Position numbers and translations under genes: made by a program. A stretch of 64,000 nucleotides of DNA, from NCBI GenBank assembly GCA_038373885.1, contig JAWZYV010011619.1, positions 2,666,001 to 2,730,000 on the forward strand. Direction: 5' to 3'. Position 1 is the first letter of the stretch. Each line of letters starts with the position of its first letter. The notes below the pieces were generated by a model. The model was not told the DNA's origin. It saw nothing but the letters and a program-made list of their open reading frames with translations, and made no database searches. This DNA is from Cheiracanthium punctorium. Its lineage: Eukaryota > Arthropoda > Arachnida > Araneae > Cheiracanthiidae. This document shows positions 15,001-24,617 of the stretch, piece by piece.

Positions 15001-18000
15001 ATGGGCAGAAGTGGAGGCTTCCATTTTTTAATGAGCCCAAGTGGGAGGAAGTCCGACTTAGCTTGGGGTCACCTAATATTGAACCAATTCCAGATGAGGG
15101 ACCAATCATCTGAAATCGGCACCCCCCAGAGGTAGCTTTAAACATGAAGGACATTGGAGCTACCACAGATTTTACGTGACTAGCTCACATTAGCATACAC
15201 AGTCCCACAGTAGCCCAGTGGTGAGAGGAGTTCACCCTTCGAAGCACTGGCCAAGCCGGGTGCTGCTTCACTTTAATGGAGTTTAGTGACTAGGCCACCG
15301 CAACACTAAGCATGCCATGACAGTTTAAAATTATTTGTAAATTTAATATTGGAAATTTATTAAACCCTACTGCAAGGTGTCCACCTTTATCAGGAAGTGA
15401 AAAAAAAAAAAAAATTCAAAAACATGAGCAAAATATAAAACTTGATAAACAATAGAAAAAATGGCACAGTAAGAAAAAATAATTATACATTTTTAAAGTA
15501 CTTAGAAAATAGCTAACTCCAATAACCCCAAATATGGTTCTTTATGCAAAGCAATAAATAATAAGAATTTGAAGGGCTTTATGCATCTCTTAAAATGTTT
15601 ATAAAATTTTATTTTACTGCTATGTATATTTTATAGTCTTTTTAAAATTTCAAATTGCTTAACAGAGTTGTATAAATTTTCGTTAAAAGTCAGAATTCAT
15701 GTAGCAGATTATGTATAATTAAACAATTTTGCTATTCTCTAATCCATATTTTATTATGATGCTTATAATATATCCTAGACAAATGTACATTATAGGTTTA
15801 TCAAAAAGCTGATCTAAACAGGCTTCTTATGTCAGAATCAGTTGGTGCATTTTGTCACATTAAACAAGATGTATCCAGTTACAATGCAAGTGAGGGTGCT
15901 CAAGTTGCATTGGTTATGGAAGAATATGAAAGAGAGCGTAAGTTTCTTACTCTTTTGCCCTTTCGCCAGTGTTGTGAAACATAGTAAAATGAAATGAAAA
16001 GTAATAGTTAAAATAATTATGTTTTATTTCATAAATAAATACATTGAAACTTATCAATACTTGACTAAAACCAGTTTTTAAAAGTTTAATAGGGGTCGAC
16101 CGATACCACATTTTCGGCGATAACCGATACTTTACCTATATATTCATTTTCATAAATAGCCGATACCGATACTTTACATGATTTACTGTCATTTAAATCT
16201 ACACCTGTGGGCAGTTTTTGAAACGAGAGTGCAGTTCTCGTTAAAATGAATAACACCATGATGAGCCCATAGATAAAAATTTGAACCTAGTAGAAAGCAT
16301 TATAAAAAGAAAAAGCAGTGGATACATTGAAGTGAGTGTACAGTATTTATAGTCCTACTTTTCTATTAAAACATGCCAACCAATGGTCGAATTTATAAAA
16401 TGCTAAATGTTAGGAAAGTCTGAAGTGTGCAGGTTCGGGATTCTTTCTCCTCGCGTAGTTATCGATCTAACGATCTAGAGTTTTGGGTGGTTTTCTCCAG
16501 ATGTATCCTGAATATGCATTAGAACTCCTCAAAAAGTTCTCCTACCAGTGTTTTTAGAGAATTTATCTTGTCTAGGTTGTCAGACTACCTCTAGAAATTG
16601 GAGTATGTCATGTTTTTGAATTAGCCAGGTATAATTAAATTATAATTTTACTCTGAGCACAAGACTTTTTTAATAAGTAAAATTTATTTTTAACATCAAA
16701 CAAAACAAAATTAAAAAAAACTCATACGCACAATATTTATAAGCTAAAACTCCAAATTGTTTCATGAATATGTCTGACAACACACATATTTTAATGAATC
16801 AGAGTGAATTCGGCATCAAAAGATCACTATTGCAAAAGAAGTTTTTATTTTTTTTATGCAAAAATCATGAAGTACACAAACTGAATGCTGATTGCATTAT
16901 CGCATGTGTAATAATATTCTATGCTAGTTGTAAAATTAATCTTAATTGCAGAAATCAAATGATTACAAAAAATGTCTCAAATAAATTACTTTTCCTAAGT
17001 CGGGACAGATTAAAGAGAAAATTAAAGCAATATAAAATAACTCATTTTATTAAATTTTATCTTAAAATTTATGTGTTTCAGGTCAAATTTTCTAAAAATT
17101 TCAAATCTTTACAAATCTTTAATAAATCTTTGTTAGTTTCTGAAAAAATTATTGCCCCCCCCCCCCCCCAAAAAAAAAAAAGTGAATAAATAAATAAAAG
17201 AGTAGTTTTTTTAGTGCAAAGGTTTGCCATAAATATAAAAACTCCCACCTGTCTGTAATTTCTCTGTAAAAAATTAAAGAATTCAAATTTTTACTTTACA
17301 CATAGTTATCTAAAACCTAGAAAATAATAATTTCAATATTTCTTAATATAGCAAATTTTTAAAATAGACAAAAACGTATTAACAAACTTTTCCTAGCCGC
17401 ATATTGATTATAACTACATACAAATTCCTAAATGCATACAAGCGGTCCTAAAAGTGTGCAATTATGTATTTTTTAATATCTATGAAAAAACTTTTAAAAT
17501 ATAAAACAAAAACGAGGGCCGCATGCAATACATCATAGTAATGAGTTTAGAAAGAATATATATAGTGGCTGTAAAAAAAGAAAGAAAAAACCTCCATGCT
17601 CTCCTGCTTTCTAATCATGTTCCTATTTAAAAAAAAAGAAGAAAAAAGAAAAGAAAATCTGATTTTTGACCGTAAATTGTCTTTTAAAAGTAGGTAGTGA
17701 TCTTACTAGAAATAAGAACACTAAATAAAAAGAAAATATAAAAATATAAGACTCAAGTTTCAATTGCGATTGCCAGCCTCAAAATCTTCATGAAAAAACC
17801 ATATCCATAAACAGTGGCGTAACTTCTTGCCCATCCTGCCATTCTACTGTTATGCCACTGCCCGTAAAATACCAATGGAAACAGAAGTTATTTGCGCGCC
17901 ACTCTGCCAAAGTCACCATGTGTACGTTTTCAGGATAATGCTGGAAAGCAGTGATGTAGTCTTAAGGGAAAAAGTTTGAGGACGCCCACTTCTGAAGTTT

Positions 18001-20993
18001 AACCTAAACATCGTAGTTAGTTCAATGAAATGAATTAATGACAATAAATTAATAAAATTATTAGTTTTTTGCAGTTCATTGTTTGATTCAGGCGCGTAGC
18101 CAGACATTTTTCATGGGGGGGGGGTTACTACTACTGCTCACGTATATGCATATCGTATATACGTTCAACTCACGTATATGCATATACGTGTGTGATAAGG
18201 GAGTGAAGAATATACATTTTGTATGGCAAAAAATTCCTCATGGGGGGTGGGTTATGAGCCCCCTTCCTTGGCTTTATTAATATTAATTACGGTTTCGCAT
18301 TTGACTAAGACTACTTTTATCCAAATTACCATATTTTTTTTTTCTGTACATTATTTAGTATTTACAATGAGAATTTTGTGTGATGAGAATATTGGACAGT
18401 CTACACGATGGGGGTGCCTTGGGCTGCGAACTTTTAAAAAGCATTTACCATCAGAGCATGCAACCACTCAAAATAGTATTTGAGTAATAGCCATATTTCT
18501 TACTTTTGTTTTGTGAATAAATTAGTTTTTGGAAAAAAAAAGCATATTTAAAAGAAATTATAGAACTTATATTGTTGTGTGACATGATTCGCTTTTACAA
18601 GGTACAAAATTTTAAATAGGAAACTGGCATGGGACACTCAAATACTTTTTCGAAAGGGTGTAAGTGAGTCTTTAGTTTGGGTTTAATTTCTGACACAAAA
18701 CCACAATATGAAAAATTTAAAGGGCCAATTTAAAATAAATTATTTAAATTAGGGATCACTCATAAATATCAATATTGTTTTTTCTGTAATTTTAAAGGCC
18801 GTCATCCCCTGAAATATCAAACTATGTCAAGGACAGTCACCCCCATCAGTTTTGATATCGATATCGTACCCAAGCCGACTCGGGTGTCCTCACGCCAATT
18901 TTTAAAATAAAAGTTTTAATTCAGTTTTAAACAAAAATTTAAAGCCAATTCAAAAGCCATACACCTATCCCCCCCCCATAAAATTTATGTATGTATATAT
19001 AGACCCCTTTTTTTTAATCTAGACAAAGAGAAAATAAACATTTATAAAGCTGAAGTAAAATTACAGCCTACTTCTTGACATCTGCTTTTTGAATTCGCTA
19101 CAGATTGCATATTTACTAATCAAAATATTTTAACAGAATAAACGACTGCCCTGTTCTATTGTCATCTAACGTTTCCTCCTCCATACTTTCTTCCACACTT
19201 GATGATGGTACATCATATTTAGTGATAGTTAGAAAAAAAAGAAAAACAAAACCCAGGCCAGAAACAGGCGCACAAACAAATAAGCCAATGAAACGGCTAG
19301 CGCCTCTAATCTCATCACCAGAATAGATTCTTGAGTGGCATTGCACCTGCGTGATTTTTCTTCTGAAAAGCTAAGTACAGTAGAACCCTGTTAATCCGAA
19401 CTAATTGGGACTGGTGCTTGTTCGGATTAAAAAAAATTTGGATTATCCAAAATTCCCATAAAAATTGAAAAGAAAGAGATGTGTGCTAAAGAAAACTAAG
19501 TTATAGTTATGTACTTAGTATTACTATCTCTTGAATTCTTTTATTCGAAAGCAATAGAAAGAGAATATGTACATGTATCTCTCCTTTTCAGAAGAATAAT
19601 GGATGTGTTCCCTTACGAAATAACTTTTATTCTACCTTACTTCTACCCTTTATTCTACACTCGCATTCTGAAGATGCAAATGCACTGGAAATAGCACTGC
19701 AATATTTAGAGCAGTGTGAAATTGCAACATCAACAGACATTATATGTATGAGATGTTGGTATAACATTGCTTCATCATCCAGAATGATCCAGAAATCTGA
19801 CAAATTACTTCACCCCAAAAGATCATTAATATTTATGTGGTGTGTTAATGTAATGTGTTTTTATTAAATATAAATATGATCCTTTAATTATGGCAAAAGT
19901 TTCTTGAATGTGTACAAAAATATGCATGCTAAAAAAGTAAGTACCATTTCAATCTTTTCGTTAATTTATTCAAGTATAATGTAATTTTCAAAAATAAAAT
20001 CGGTTTGGATTAGCGGGGTTCTACTGTATTGGTAAAAATGGATGAATGTATCAGGAACCGATGCTTTCCCGATACTTTTGAAATATGGAAGAACCATTAC
20101 CGATACCTAAAAAAAGTAGGTGGTATTGGCACCGATATTGTTTACCGATACTATCGGTAGATCCCTAAAGTTAAACATTAAAAAGAATTTCCTTAATTTT
20201 TTAAGGAGAAAATTATTTTTTCTTTAAAATATTTTCCCCAAAATTAAGTTATCTTTGGAGTAACTAGAGGGGGGAATATACTGCTTTTTTAATATCTTAG
20301 ATGTAGAAAATATGACATGTGATTCTATGTTGACCTTTTTTTGTCATTTGAACATGATTTGATGTGGTTAGGTAATTTTCTTTTTTAAAATTTAGTCTGT
20401 AATAGTGTTCATGAGTGTTCAGAAATGTCATAAAAATATTTTCTTAGCAGAACATAGAATTAAATTTGCTATTATTATTTGATACATACATTATAACAAA
20501 CTTCTTATCTGAAAGTCACTTCATAACTGTATTTATTAATTTCGACTATTCTCAAAAACATAGATTTATTTTTGTCACTACACCTGTTTTACTTCTATTG
20601 ATGAACAATTTACTTAATATTATGTATATTGTATGCAATGTATTTTTTTAATTGGCTGTGTAAATAATTATTTTTCTCATAAAATGATTTAACAACTAAT
20701 ATTATACTTTAAAAATATCATTCAGTTCACTTTTTACCAAGTATTATGTATTTAAAAAACAATTTTATCTCTGTATAGTTACTGAGTTGCTCATAAATCT
20801 TTTTGCTACCATCTAACTGTTTAAATTATTTGTTTTAGATGATGATTGCCCAATGTATTTTGATGATGGCACTGATCCTTATAGACCAGCTGCTGAGAGA
20901 GTTATGATTTTAAATGGTGGATCAGTATCCACATTACATTTTTTTATATACTTTACTATATCAGTATTATGGTCATGTATTGTGATTTTATAA
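1..20993 (+). CDS. Multi-exon gene for a cysteine-rich secreted/surface protein, DUF7042-7045-like (5' partial)
   Basis: Ten exons join in frame: 1-94, 2363-2466, 4043-4148, 8362-8578, 8673-8737, 9041-9130, 12450-12689, 13907-14013, 15796-15937 and 20839-20993. All junctions are GT/AG and the phases agree throughout, giving 439 codons and a TAA. The N-terminus is missing because exon 1 is open at base 1. The visible part has paired Cys/Trp blocks: YKCLGDWY...YRCF near residues 36-66, RCKFPDNFTGLW at 110-121, RCPVAGKF near 233-240, and MKCIGFW...YRCW near 312-341. Sequons are N116 (NFT), N134 (NST) and N371 (NAS). Residues 421-439 are hydrophobic and end the protein, preceded by NGGS (414-417), as in a GPI-anchor signal; a single transmembrane tail is the alternative. 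From memory the block order resembles the uncharacterised arthropod DUF7042/7043/7044/7045 proteins. No enzyme motif is visible and the function is unknown. I am sure of the gene, less sure of the family name. Confidence 0.9.
95..892 (+). other. Intron 1, 5' part: no gene seen
   Basis: AT-rich intron sequence with A-runs near 392-408 and ATT triplets near 802-815. I see no exon or transposon end here. Two short ORFs on opposite strands lack any protein-like pattern. Confidence 0.6.
895..1646. mobile_element. Tigger/pogo-like DNA transposon relic with TA target duplication
   Basis: Left end CAGTCAAACCTCGTTAAGAC and right end (reverse complement) CAGTTAACCTTGTTAAGACG match over about 20 bp. 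They are flanked by TA at 893-894 and 1647-1648. The ends are of the CAG(T)...AACC...TTAA type common in Tigger/pogo families. The 752-bp inside is AT-rich and has no readable transposase. Confidence 0.75.
1801..2225. mobile_element. Tigger-like MITE with 'TATAACACGCAC' ends
   Basis: Left end CCATATTTATTCTTGTATAA runs into CACGCAC after a TA. Near 2198-2216 the sequence GTGTGTTATATACGAGAT is the inverted counterpart. The extreme right end is degraded, so the right limit is approximate. Reverse-strand sequence near 2060-2110 reads acidic/Ser-rich, perhaps a transposase C-terminus remnant. The same end type recurs at 47021. Confidence 0.55.
2363..2466 (+). CDS. Exon of the cysteine-rich surface protein gene
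   Basis: Acceptor ctttattttag, donor gtaagt at 2467. Encodes residues 32-66, including YKCLGDWYIGKNHFWAVVN and ending YRCF. This is a Cys-x4-Trp ... Tyr-Arg-Cys block that recurs in exon 13907-14013. Confidence 0.88.
4043..4148 (+). CDS. Exon of the cysteine-rich surface protein gene
   Basis: Follows a long T-run polypyrimidine tract and the acceptor aaatag; donor gtatat at 4149. Encodes residues 67-101 (LANRDDDFYISVSITAEC...), then one base of the next codon. Confidence 0.85.
4149..7538 (+). other. Intron 3, main part: no gene seen
   Basis: AT-rich intron without a recognisable exon or complete element. It holds a C-run (5403-5414) and a 12-bp motif GTTATGCCACTG at 5177-5188 that also forms one arm of the short palindrome at 17812-17860. 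Confidence 0.5.
7547..8320 (+). mobile_element. Non-autonomous hAT element with transposase C-terminal remnant
   Basis: Perfect 8-bp direct repeats GTAAGTAT flank it (7539-7546 and 8321-8328). Terminal inverted repeats are TAGTGGTTCCAATACC and TAGTGTTTGCAATACC (right end reversed). Both features mark the hAT superfamily. Inside, 7864-8030 encodes YCLLLTIPPTSMDARAFSTV and then a CTKIHPMLSG-containing stretch, the typical hAT C-terminal dimerisation region (PPTS...R.FS). The rest of the transposase is gone. It sits in intron 3. Confidence 0.92.
7864..8073 (+). pseudogene. hAT transposase C-terminal fragment
   Basis: A 69-codon open stretch carries the hAT dimerisation signature LLLTIPPTS, RAFSTVDNLCTKIH and a trailing SIDSMHNFLYNY. 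It covers only the last tenth or so of a normal hAT transposase, with no BED finger or DDE catalytic region, so it is a relic inside the 774-bp element. Confidence 0.85.
8362..8578 (+). CDS. Exon of the cysteine-rich surface protein gene
   Basis: Acceptor taattttacag, donor gtataa at 8579. Encodes residues 102-173. It contains RCKFPDNFTGLW, sequons at N116 and N134, then VYVCHERRDSRF. The spacing resembles the start of a DUF7044-type unit (Cys-x-Phe-Pro ... Thr-Gly-x-Trp). A hAT relic ends only 41 bp before this exon. Confidence 0.9.
8673..8737 (+). CDS. Exon of the cysteine-rich surface protein gene
   Basis: Acceptor ttctttttacag, donor gtaagt at 8738. The first base completes a Cys codon begun in the previous exon. 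Encodes QKDFICFDFVPRHHNIIRYR. The intron before it is only 94 bp. Confidence 0.9.
9041..9130 (+). CDS. Exon of the cysteine-rich surface protein gene
   Basis: Acceptor ttcaatttag, donor gtatgt at 9131. Encodes residues 196-225: KSLHNDDFSTVCSWTMFP, then NKEQWRYDLLI. Phase is continuous on both sides. Confidence 0.9.
9131..10025 (+). other. Intron 6, 5' part: no gene seen
   Basis: AT-rich intron. A near-duplicate pair 'ggggagaaaatatgaatatt' (9295) and 'ggggagaaaataaggatatt' (9325) lies about 30 bp apart. Nothing else is recognised. Confidence 0.45.
10651..10880 (+). mobile_element. tRNA-derived SINE inserted in a tandem-repeat unit
   Basis: Contains a B-box-like AGATTCAAACCC and a body with TTCCGTGGTTTTCT, shared with the reverse-strand copy at 56212-56415. 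Flanks ACACTTAGGA (10641-10650) and ATACTCAGGA (10881-10890) are an aged 10-bp target duplication. Removing 240 bp restores the 153-bp period of the surrounding tandem repeat exactly, which fixes the insertion limits. Confidence 0.82.
11200..11371. mobile_element. 172-bp MITE with 26-bp near-perfect inverted ends
   Basis: Left GGTACTTACGTATTATCCCA continues GCGGTC. The right end reversed is GGTACTTACGTATTATCCCG then GCGGTC, one mismatch in 26. Flanks TTTTTCTT and CTTTTCTT could be a target duplication. It is GC-richer than its surroundings and has no coding capacity. A longer open frame across this stretch is fortuitous. Confidence 0.85.
12450..12689 (+). CDS. Exon of the cysteine-rich surface protein gene
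   Basis: Acceptor catttctag, donor gtaagt at 12690. The largest exon, 240 bp (residues 226-305). Contains RCPVAGKFRFEQKG, CQSVISDFSVCDNDQ and DAEYC, which fits a DUF7043-like Cys-Pro-x2-Gly-Lys-Phe segment. Confidence 0.92.
12690..13906 (+). other. Intron 7: no gene seen
   Basis: AT-rich intron with a T/G homopolymer junction near 12968-12988 and T-run/(GT)n near 13351-13375. No transposon ends are recognised. Confidence 0.5.
13907..14013 (+). CDS. Exon of the cysteine-rich surface protein gene
   Basis: Acceptor gctttattag, donor gtaaat at 14014, ending in phase 0. Encodes residues 306-341: MKCIGFWKENLKSYLITYD ... YRCW. The Cys/Trp spacing repeats that of exon 2363-2466, suggesting an internal domain duplication. 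Confidence 0.9.
14975..15330. mobile_element. SINE-like GC-rich insertion in intron 8
   Basis: A GC-rich island in AT-rich intron. On the + strand GTAGCCCAGTGGTGAGAGG (15209-15227) fits a pol III A box, but the reverse strand also offers a tRNA-like GTGGCCTAGTCACTAAACTC, so orientation is uncertain. CTTCGAAGCAC nearby is a poor B box. Overlapping short ORFs on both strands look like by-products of base composition. Confidence 0.45.
15796..15937 (+). CDS. Exon of the cysteine-rich surface protein gene
   Basis: Acceptor cattatag, donor gtaagt at 15938. Encodes residues 342-388: VYQKADLNRLLMSESVGAFC, a sequon at N371 and an acidic EEYERE end. A 4.1-kb hAT-like element begins 153 bp downstream in the next intron. 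Confidence 0.9.
16395..16580 (+). mobile_element. tRNA-SINE-like fragment
   Basis: Begins with a B-box-like GCAGGTTCGGGATTC and continues through TCGATCTAACGATCTAG, GGTGGTTTTCTCCAGATGTA and CTCAAAAAGTTCTCC. The same order of blocks (cgatct..., ccagatat..., aaaaagttct) occurs in the SINE at 63605-63850, so they are probably one family. The tRNA-like 5' part is truncated. Confidence 0.55.
17812..17860. repeat. Short palindrome CAGTGGCGTAAC...GTTATGCCACTG
   Basis: Twelve-base arms match with one mismatch around a 25-bp centre. The right arm and adjacent TGCC sequence recur at 5155-5190. It looks like the collapsed ends of a small inverted-repeat element. Confidence 0.5.
18090..18280. mobile_element. 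MITE-like repeat with 'GGCGCGTAGCCAG' end
   Basis: Left end GGCGCGTAGCCAGACATTTT runs into a G-run. The right side, GAGCCCCCTTCCTTGGC, is the expected inverse but its last bases are lost. Inside is a duplicated palindromic stretch built from CACGTATATGCATAT (18139 and 18172). Confidence 0.45.
19378..20026 (+). mobile_element. Tigger/pogo-like element with transposase C-terminal remnant
   Basis: Inverted ends CAGTAGAACCCTGTTAATCC and CAGTAGAACCCCGCTAATCC (right end reversed) are flanked by TA (19376-19377, 20027-20028). Within it 19664-19801 encodes ALEIALQYLEQCEIATSTDI and then RCWYNIAS, which matches the C-terminal region of Tigger/jerky-type transposases. Most of the transposase is deleted. 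It is inserted inside the hAT-like element near its right end. Confidence 0.9.
20839..20993 (+). CDS. Last coding exon, with GPI-anchor-like tail
   Basis: Acceptor ttgttttag. Encodes residues 389-439 and TAA at 20991-20993. HDDCPMYFDDGTDPYRP is followed by NGGSVST and about 19 mostly hydrophobic residues (LHFFIYFTISVLWSCIVIL) right up to the stop. A small-residue ω-site region, short spacer and terminal hydrophobic stretch are what a GPI signal needs. Confidence 0.88.
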
Positions 20994-23900
20994 GGTTTGT
21001 ATTTTATACTCTTTTTAAAACTTTTTGCTATTTTCTCACATTTTCTCTCTTTTTTTAATCTCAACCTGCAGAGATGTTACCATTCACTGTCATTATTAAA
21101 ATAAATATCACTAACACTCCCCCCCCCCCTTTTTTTTTTTCTTGGGCTTTCTATTGTGTGTGTGCACAATACACAACCTCCTTGAAAAGTTTGTTGGGAG
21201 TGTATTCTGTAATGCCTCCATTAACAAACTGTTTGCAATGTTCAATCTTTCAAAATGCTAGAACTGCATAAGGTGCCTCAAATTTCGTAGCTTACCAAGA
21301 AAATAGCTGTTAATGGGTGTATTTACAGGCTAAACTTCACTTAATTGATCTGTAACAAATAATCTCTCCTATTATCTTGATTTTAGAAAATATTATTAAA
21401 AAGAGAAAGCTACACACTTTGTTTGTGAAAGGTAATTTTAATAGCTTAAACATCTTGATAAATTGACACCTTGGGATTGGCACCTTGATTGGAGCCTTCT
21501 TAACTAAAGGATTTCACAAATTCATTACTGTAGTGAAAATGTAAAGGTACTTGAAAGGTTGTAAGTTTTATGTTAAAAGCAAAATAAATAAATATGAAGA
21601 GATTTTAATGCTCTTTTTGTTTAAGAGTTAACAGTTTGCTCAATAAAATATGTATCACTAAATATTCAGACATTATACTTGAAAAATGATTTAGTTTCAT
21701 TTTGATGTTAATTAAATTTTCATTCTGTCTATTTAATGATAGTCTGCTTGTTTACAAATGTTTTTCATATAGATAATTTAGGTTAATTTATGGCTAGATG
21801 ACTTTTTTTTTCTTTCTTTTAGATTACATTATTTGTTAAATAAAATAAATATTATATATGTATGTCTAATGTTATAGATGTGGTTATATATAAAAATTGG
21901 AACATTTATAATTTTATTTGTTTTTACAGGTTCCGTCATGAAAAAATCTAGTTCATTTTCATTAGAAATTTTGAAATCAAAGCATATTTGGTTCATGAAC
22001 AGAATGTTGTAATTTTTGTTGTGCTTACAATAATTTTAATTGCTAAAGTAAAAATCTTGTATATGCATAGTTATTATTTTAGTCATTAATAATTAAGTTT
22101 TTCATATGTAAGCTTTTTATTGCTAAAATAGGTGTCAATCAATCTGTAATTGTACTAGCTGAATAACTTAAAAAAATGTATATTTATACAGAATTGTATG
22201 TATTTTTTAGTTTAGATGCAATTAATATTTTTAAAATATTAGAGCCATTTTGTTATATCTATTTTTTATTTAATTATTTGCTGAGTTAAAATTTCTTTCC
22301 TTAAAAATAATTTGTTTTTAAAGTTTTTTAATATTTTAAAAATGCACTAAAATAATTCACCTTTTATGGCTTTAGTGTTTATAAAAAAATATAAAACAAT
22401 TTTTTTAAGTATAATTATTTGTTGAAAAAAGTTTTTAACAGTGATATATAAAACCGTCCAGTGATATAATAATAATAATCATAGAATGAATTGTAATGTT
22501 TTTAATTCAGTTGAACCTTGTAAGGGTAAAATTAAAGGATATGTGGTAATTGTTTTGCATTAACCAATTTCATATTCTCTCTTCGAATAATGTGTGTAAA
22601 AAATAATGTTTTGGCAAGACTAAGCATATACTTTGTGTAAACCGAAATTTCATTTGAAACAATTTTAGCTAGGTTCGACTATATGGTAAATATTTTTGTT
22701 GATCTATTTTTAGCAACATTTCTTTATTTGTCTGAAAGTGTCATGTTGGAATCGGTATTGTTTAGTTTTTTAATTGTTGTTGTTCCTGAAGTTAGTAAAT
22801 TTAACTATCCCTTAGTATTAAAAAAAACATTTAGATTGCTCATTCATTAGTTTAGATTGCTCATTCAGAAAAATCATTAGAATCCTGTCGTTTTTCATAA
22901 AACAGGAATGTGGTGTTTTAAATAAATATTTTACTGCAAATTTGATTATTTTCCAGGAGTACTAAAATTTTATTTTACTACTCCTAGGTAAAAGTTTATA
23001 AAGTAGTAAAAATTTATTTTACAACTTCTCAAAATTTAGATACATTGAATATGATCTTACAGAATTACAGAAGTATCTAAATGTCTAATATTCAAAAATT
23101 ATTTCAAGTGCAATTTCTTATGCATGTTCAGTAATACATGCAAACATTTTTTTGCTCTAAATTTTAATTTTCTGCTGTTTGTGAATTAATTAAATTTGTT
23201 ACTCTTTGTACTGAAAAAGCTTAGATAATTTCTACAATTCAAATTCCCCATTCTAATTTAATAAACTTGTTCAGTTCCACTCCCCATCTCTTTTTTTTTA
23301 TTATGTTAATGATTTTTTTTTCTTTCTGTAAGAAGCAGTTCCTATTCAGTGAAATTACTTAATGATTTTTATAGTAGTTTTTAATCTGATGAAAAGTTTT
23401 TATTCAAATGTATCGATACCACTATAAAATGCATTGGCTTCTTATCTACATTAGTTTTCAAAGCAAGTTTTTCTTCCTCTTCCTTAAAGAATTATTTAAA
23501 AAAGAAAAATTAAATTAAGCCATCATAGGCATACTCTTGCTGCAGGAAGTGGCTTTTAACTCCCTTTATCAGGTTGAATAGAACATATCAAAGTGTAACC
23601 CAATATTTTACAGATACAAGTGGAATGTTGTTATGTCATGTATTTTTTAAAAAGTAAAATTATATAAATTTAATGAAGTTTTGTGCGATATCATTAGATT
23701 TATGAAATCCATACTATGGGTTCTCCACTAAAGAATTTTACTGTTGTTAAAGTATAGCATGTTGGTAATTTTAAATTTGTTTTTCATCAATCCGTCCATT
23801 TTTCTATAACTGTTGTACATATATACTGTGAATCTCATGAGATTTTTCTTGTACTATATATAGAAATGTGACTTTTTTAAAATCATTGTTTAGATTTATT

Positions 23901-24611
23901 TTTTTTTATATCTGTCATGAAAATTAATTACTTTCATGTAAATTTTTAAAAATTTGGTGATTGGTTTAAAAAAAAAGCATTTTAGTGGTGATGGTTTTTT
24001 GTAAACATAAATCTTTTGTTGGTGCACATATATGTGTTCTTTTTTATAGTTTTATATAAAATGTATTTATAATGTAGAATATTTTATTATTTTTATATTT
24101 ATTTTGAATAAGATTTGCAATGTTTTATATGTATATTCTATTAGCTTGTTCAATTACTTACGAAGTTGAATGCTAGACAAATTTTACACTTTCTGGGATT
24201 CACTTCTAAACATTCCATATTAAGGTAGAAATTTTAGCTGAATTTAATCGGTTTTATTGATACTGAATTATTTTATTCTCAATCTTTTGTTTTTTTATCA
24301 GCACATTTTGATTATATTTATTTTGACGCTGAAACAGATAAGATATGCTTAATGTACCTAAAACTTTTTTTTAATCATAAAATACATTACACTAGCACTG
24401 TTAAATTTCAGCCTTATCTTGTTTTTACATTTTTATTGACAAGTTGTACAATAGAGTGCTATTCAAGATTAGGAAATACAACATATATTGAATTCACACA
24501 AATTTTGGTATAGTATTGAATATAAATCTGTATGATTTTTGTTTAATTGGGTCCAAGAACTAATGAAGCTGTTTTAATAGAAAAACATTTTTAAAAGTTG
24601 TAATTATGTAC
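20994..24611 (+). other. Probable 3' UTR, proximal part
   Basis: T-rich on the + strand, without exons or good coding signals. A donor-like AAG|gtttgt lies at 20995, just after the stop. A strong acceptor tttttacag ends at 21929, so a 3'-UTR intron or alternative last exon is possible. A C-run/T-run lies at 21120-21140. A decayed Tigger-like inverted pair (about 22507-22683, CAGTTGAACCT and TAGTCGAACCT) may mark a small MITE. Confidence 0.5.
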
Positions 24612-24617
24612 ATGCAC

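Larger units (their letters stand above)
16091..20167. mobile_element. 4.1-kb hAT-like element (host to nested insertions)
   Basis: Left end TAGGGGTCGACCGATACCAC; right end reversed TAGGGATCTACCGATAGTAT. Flanks AAGTTTAA (16083-16090) and AAGTTAAA (20168-20175) are an 8-bp target duplication with one mismatch. Subterminal copies of 'ccgatac' occur near both ends. No readable transposase is left. A tRNA-SINE-like piece (about 16395-16580), a GGGG-rich MITE-like piece (18090-18280) and a Tigger element (19378-20026) lie inside. Confidence 0.72.

Noticed and set aside
16764..17189. 141-codon + strand open frame
   Set aside because: AT-rich composition, no family signature, ends in C/A homopolymer runs, and lies inside a decayed hAT-like element.
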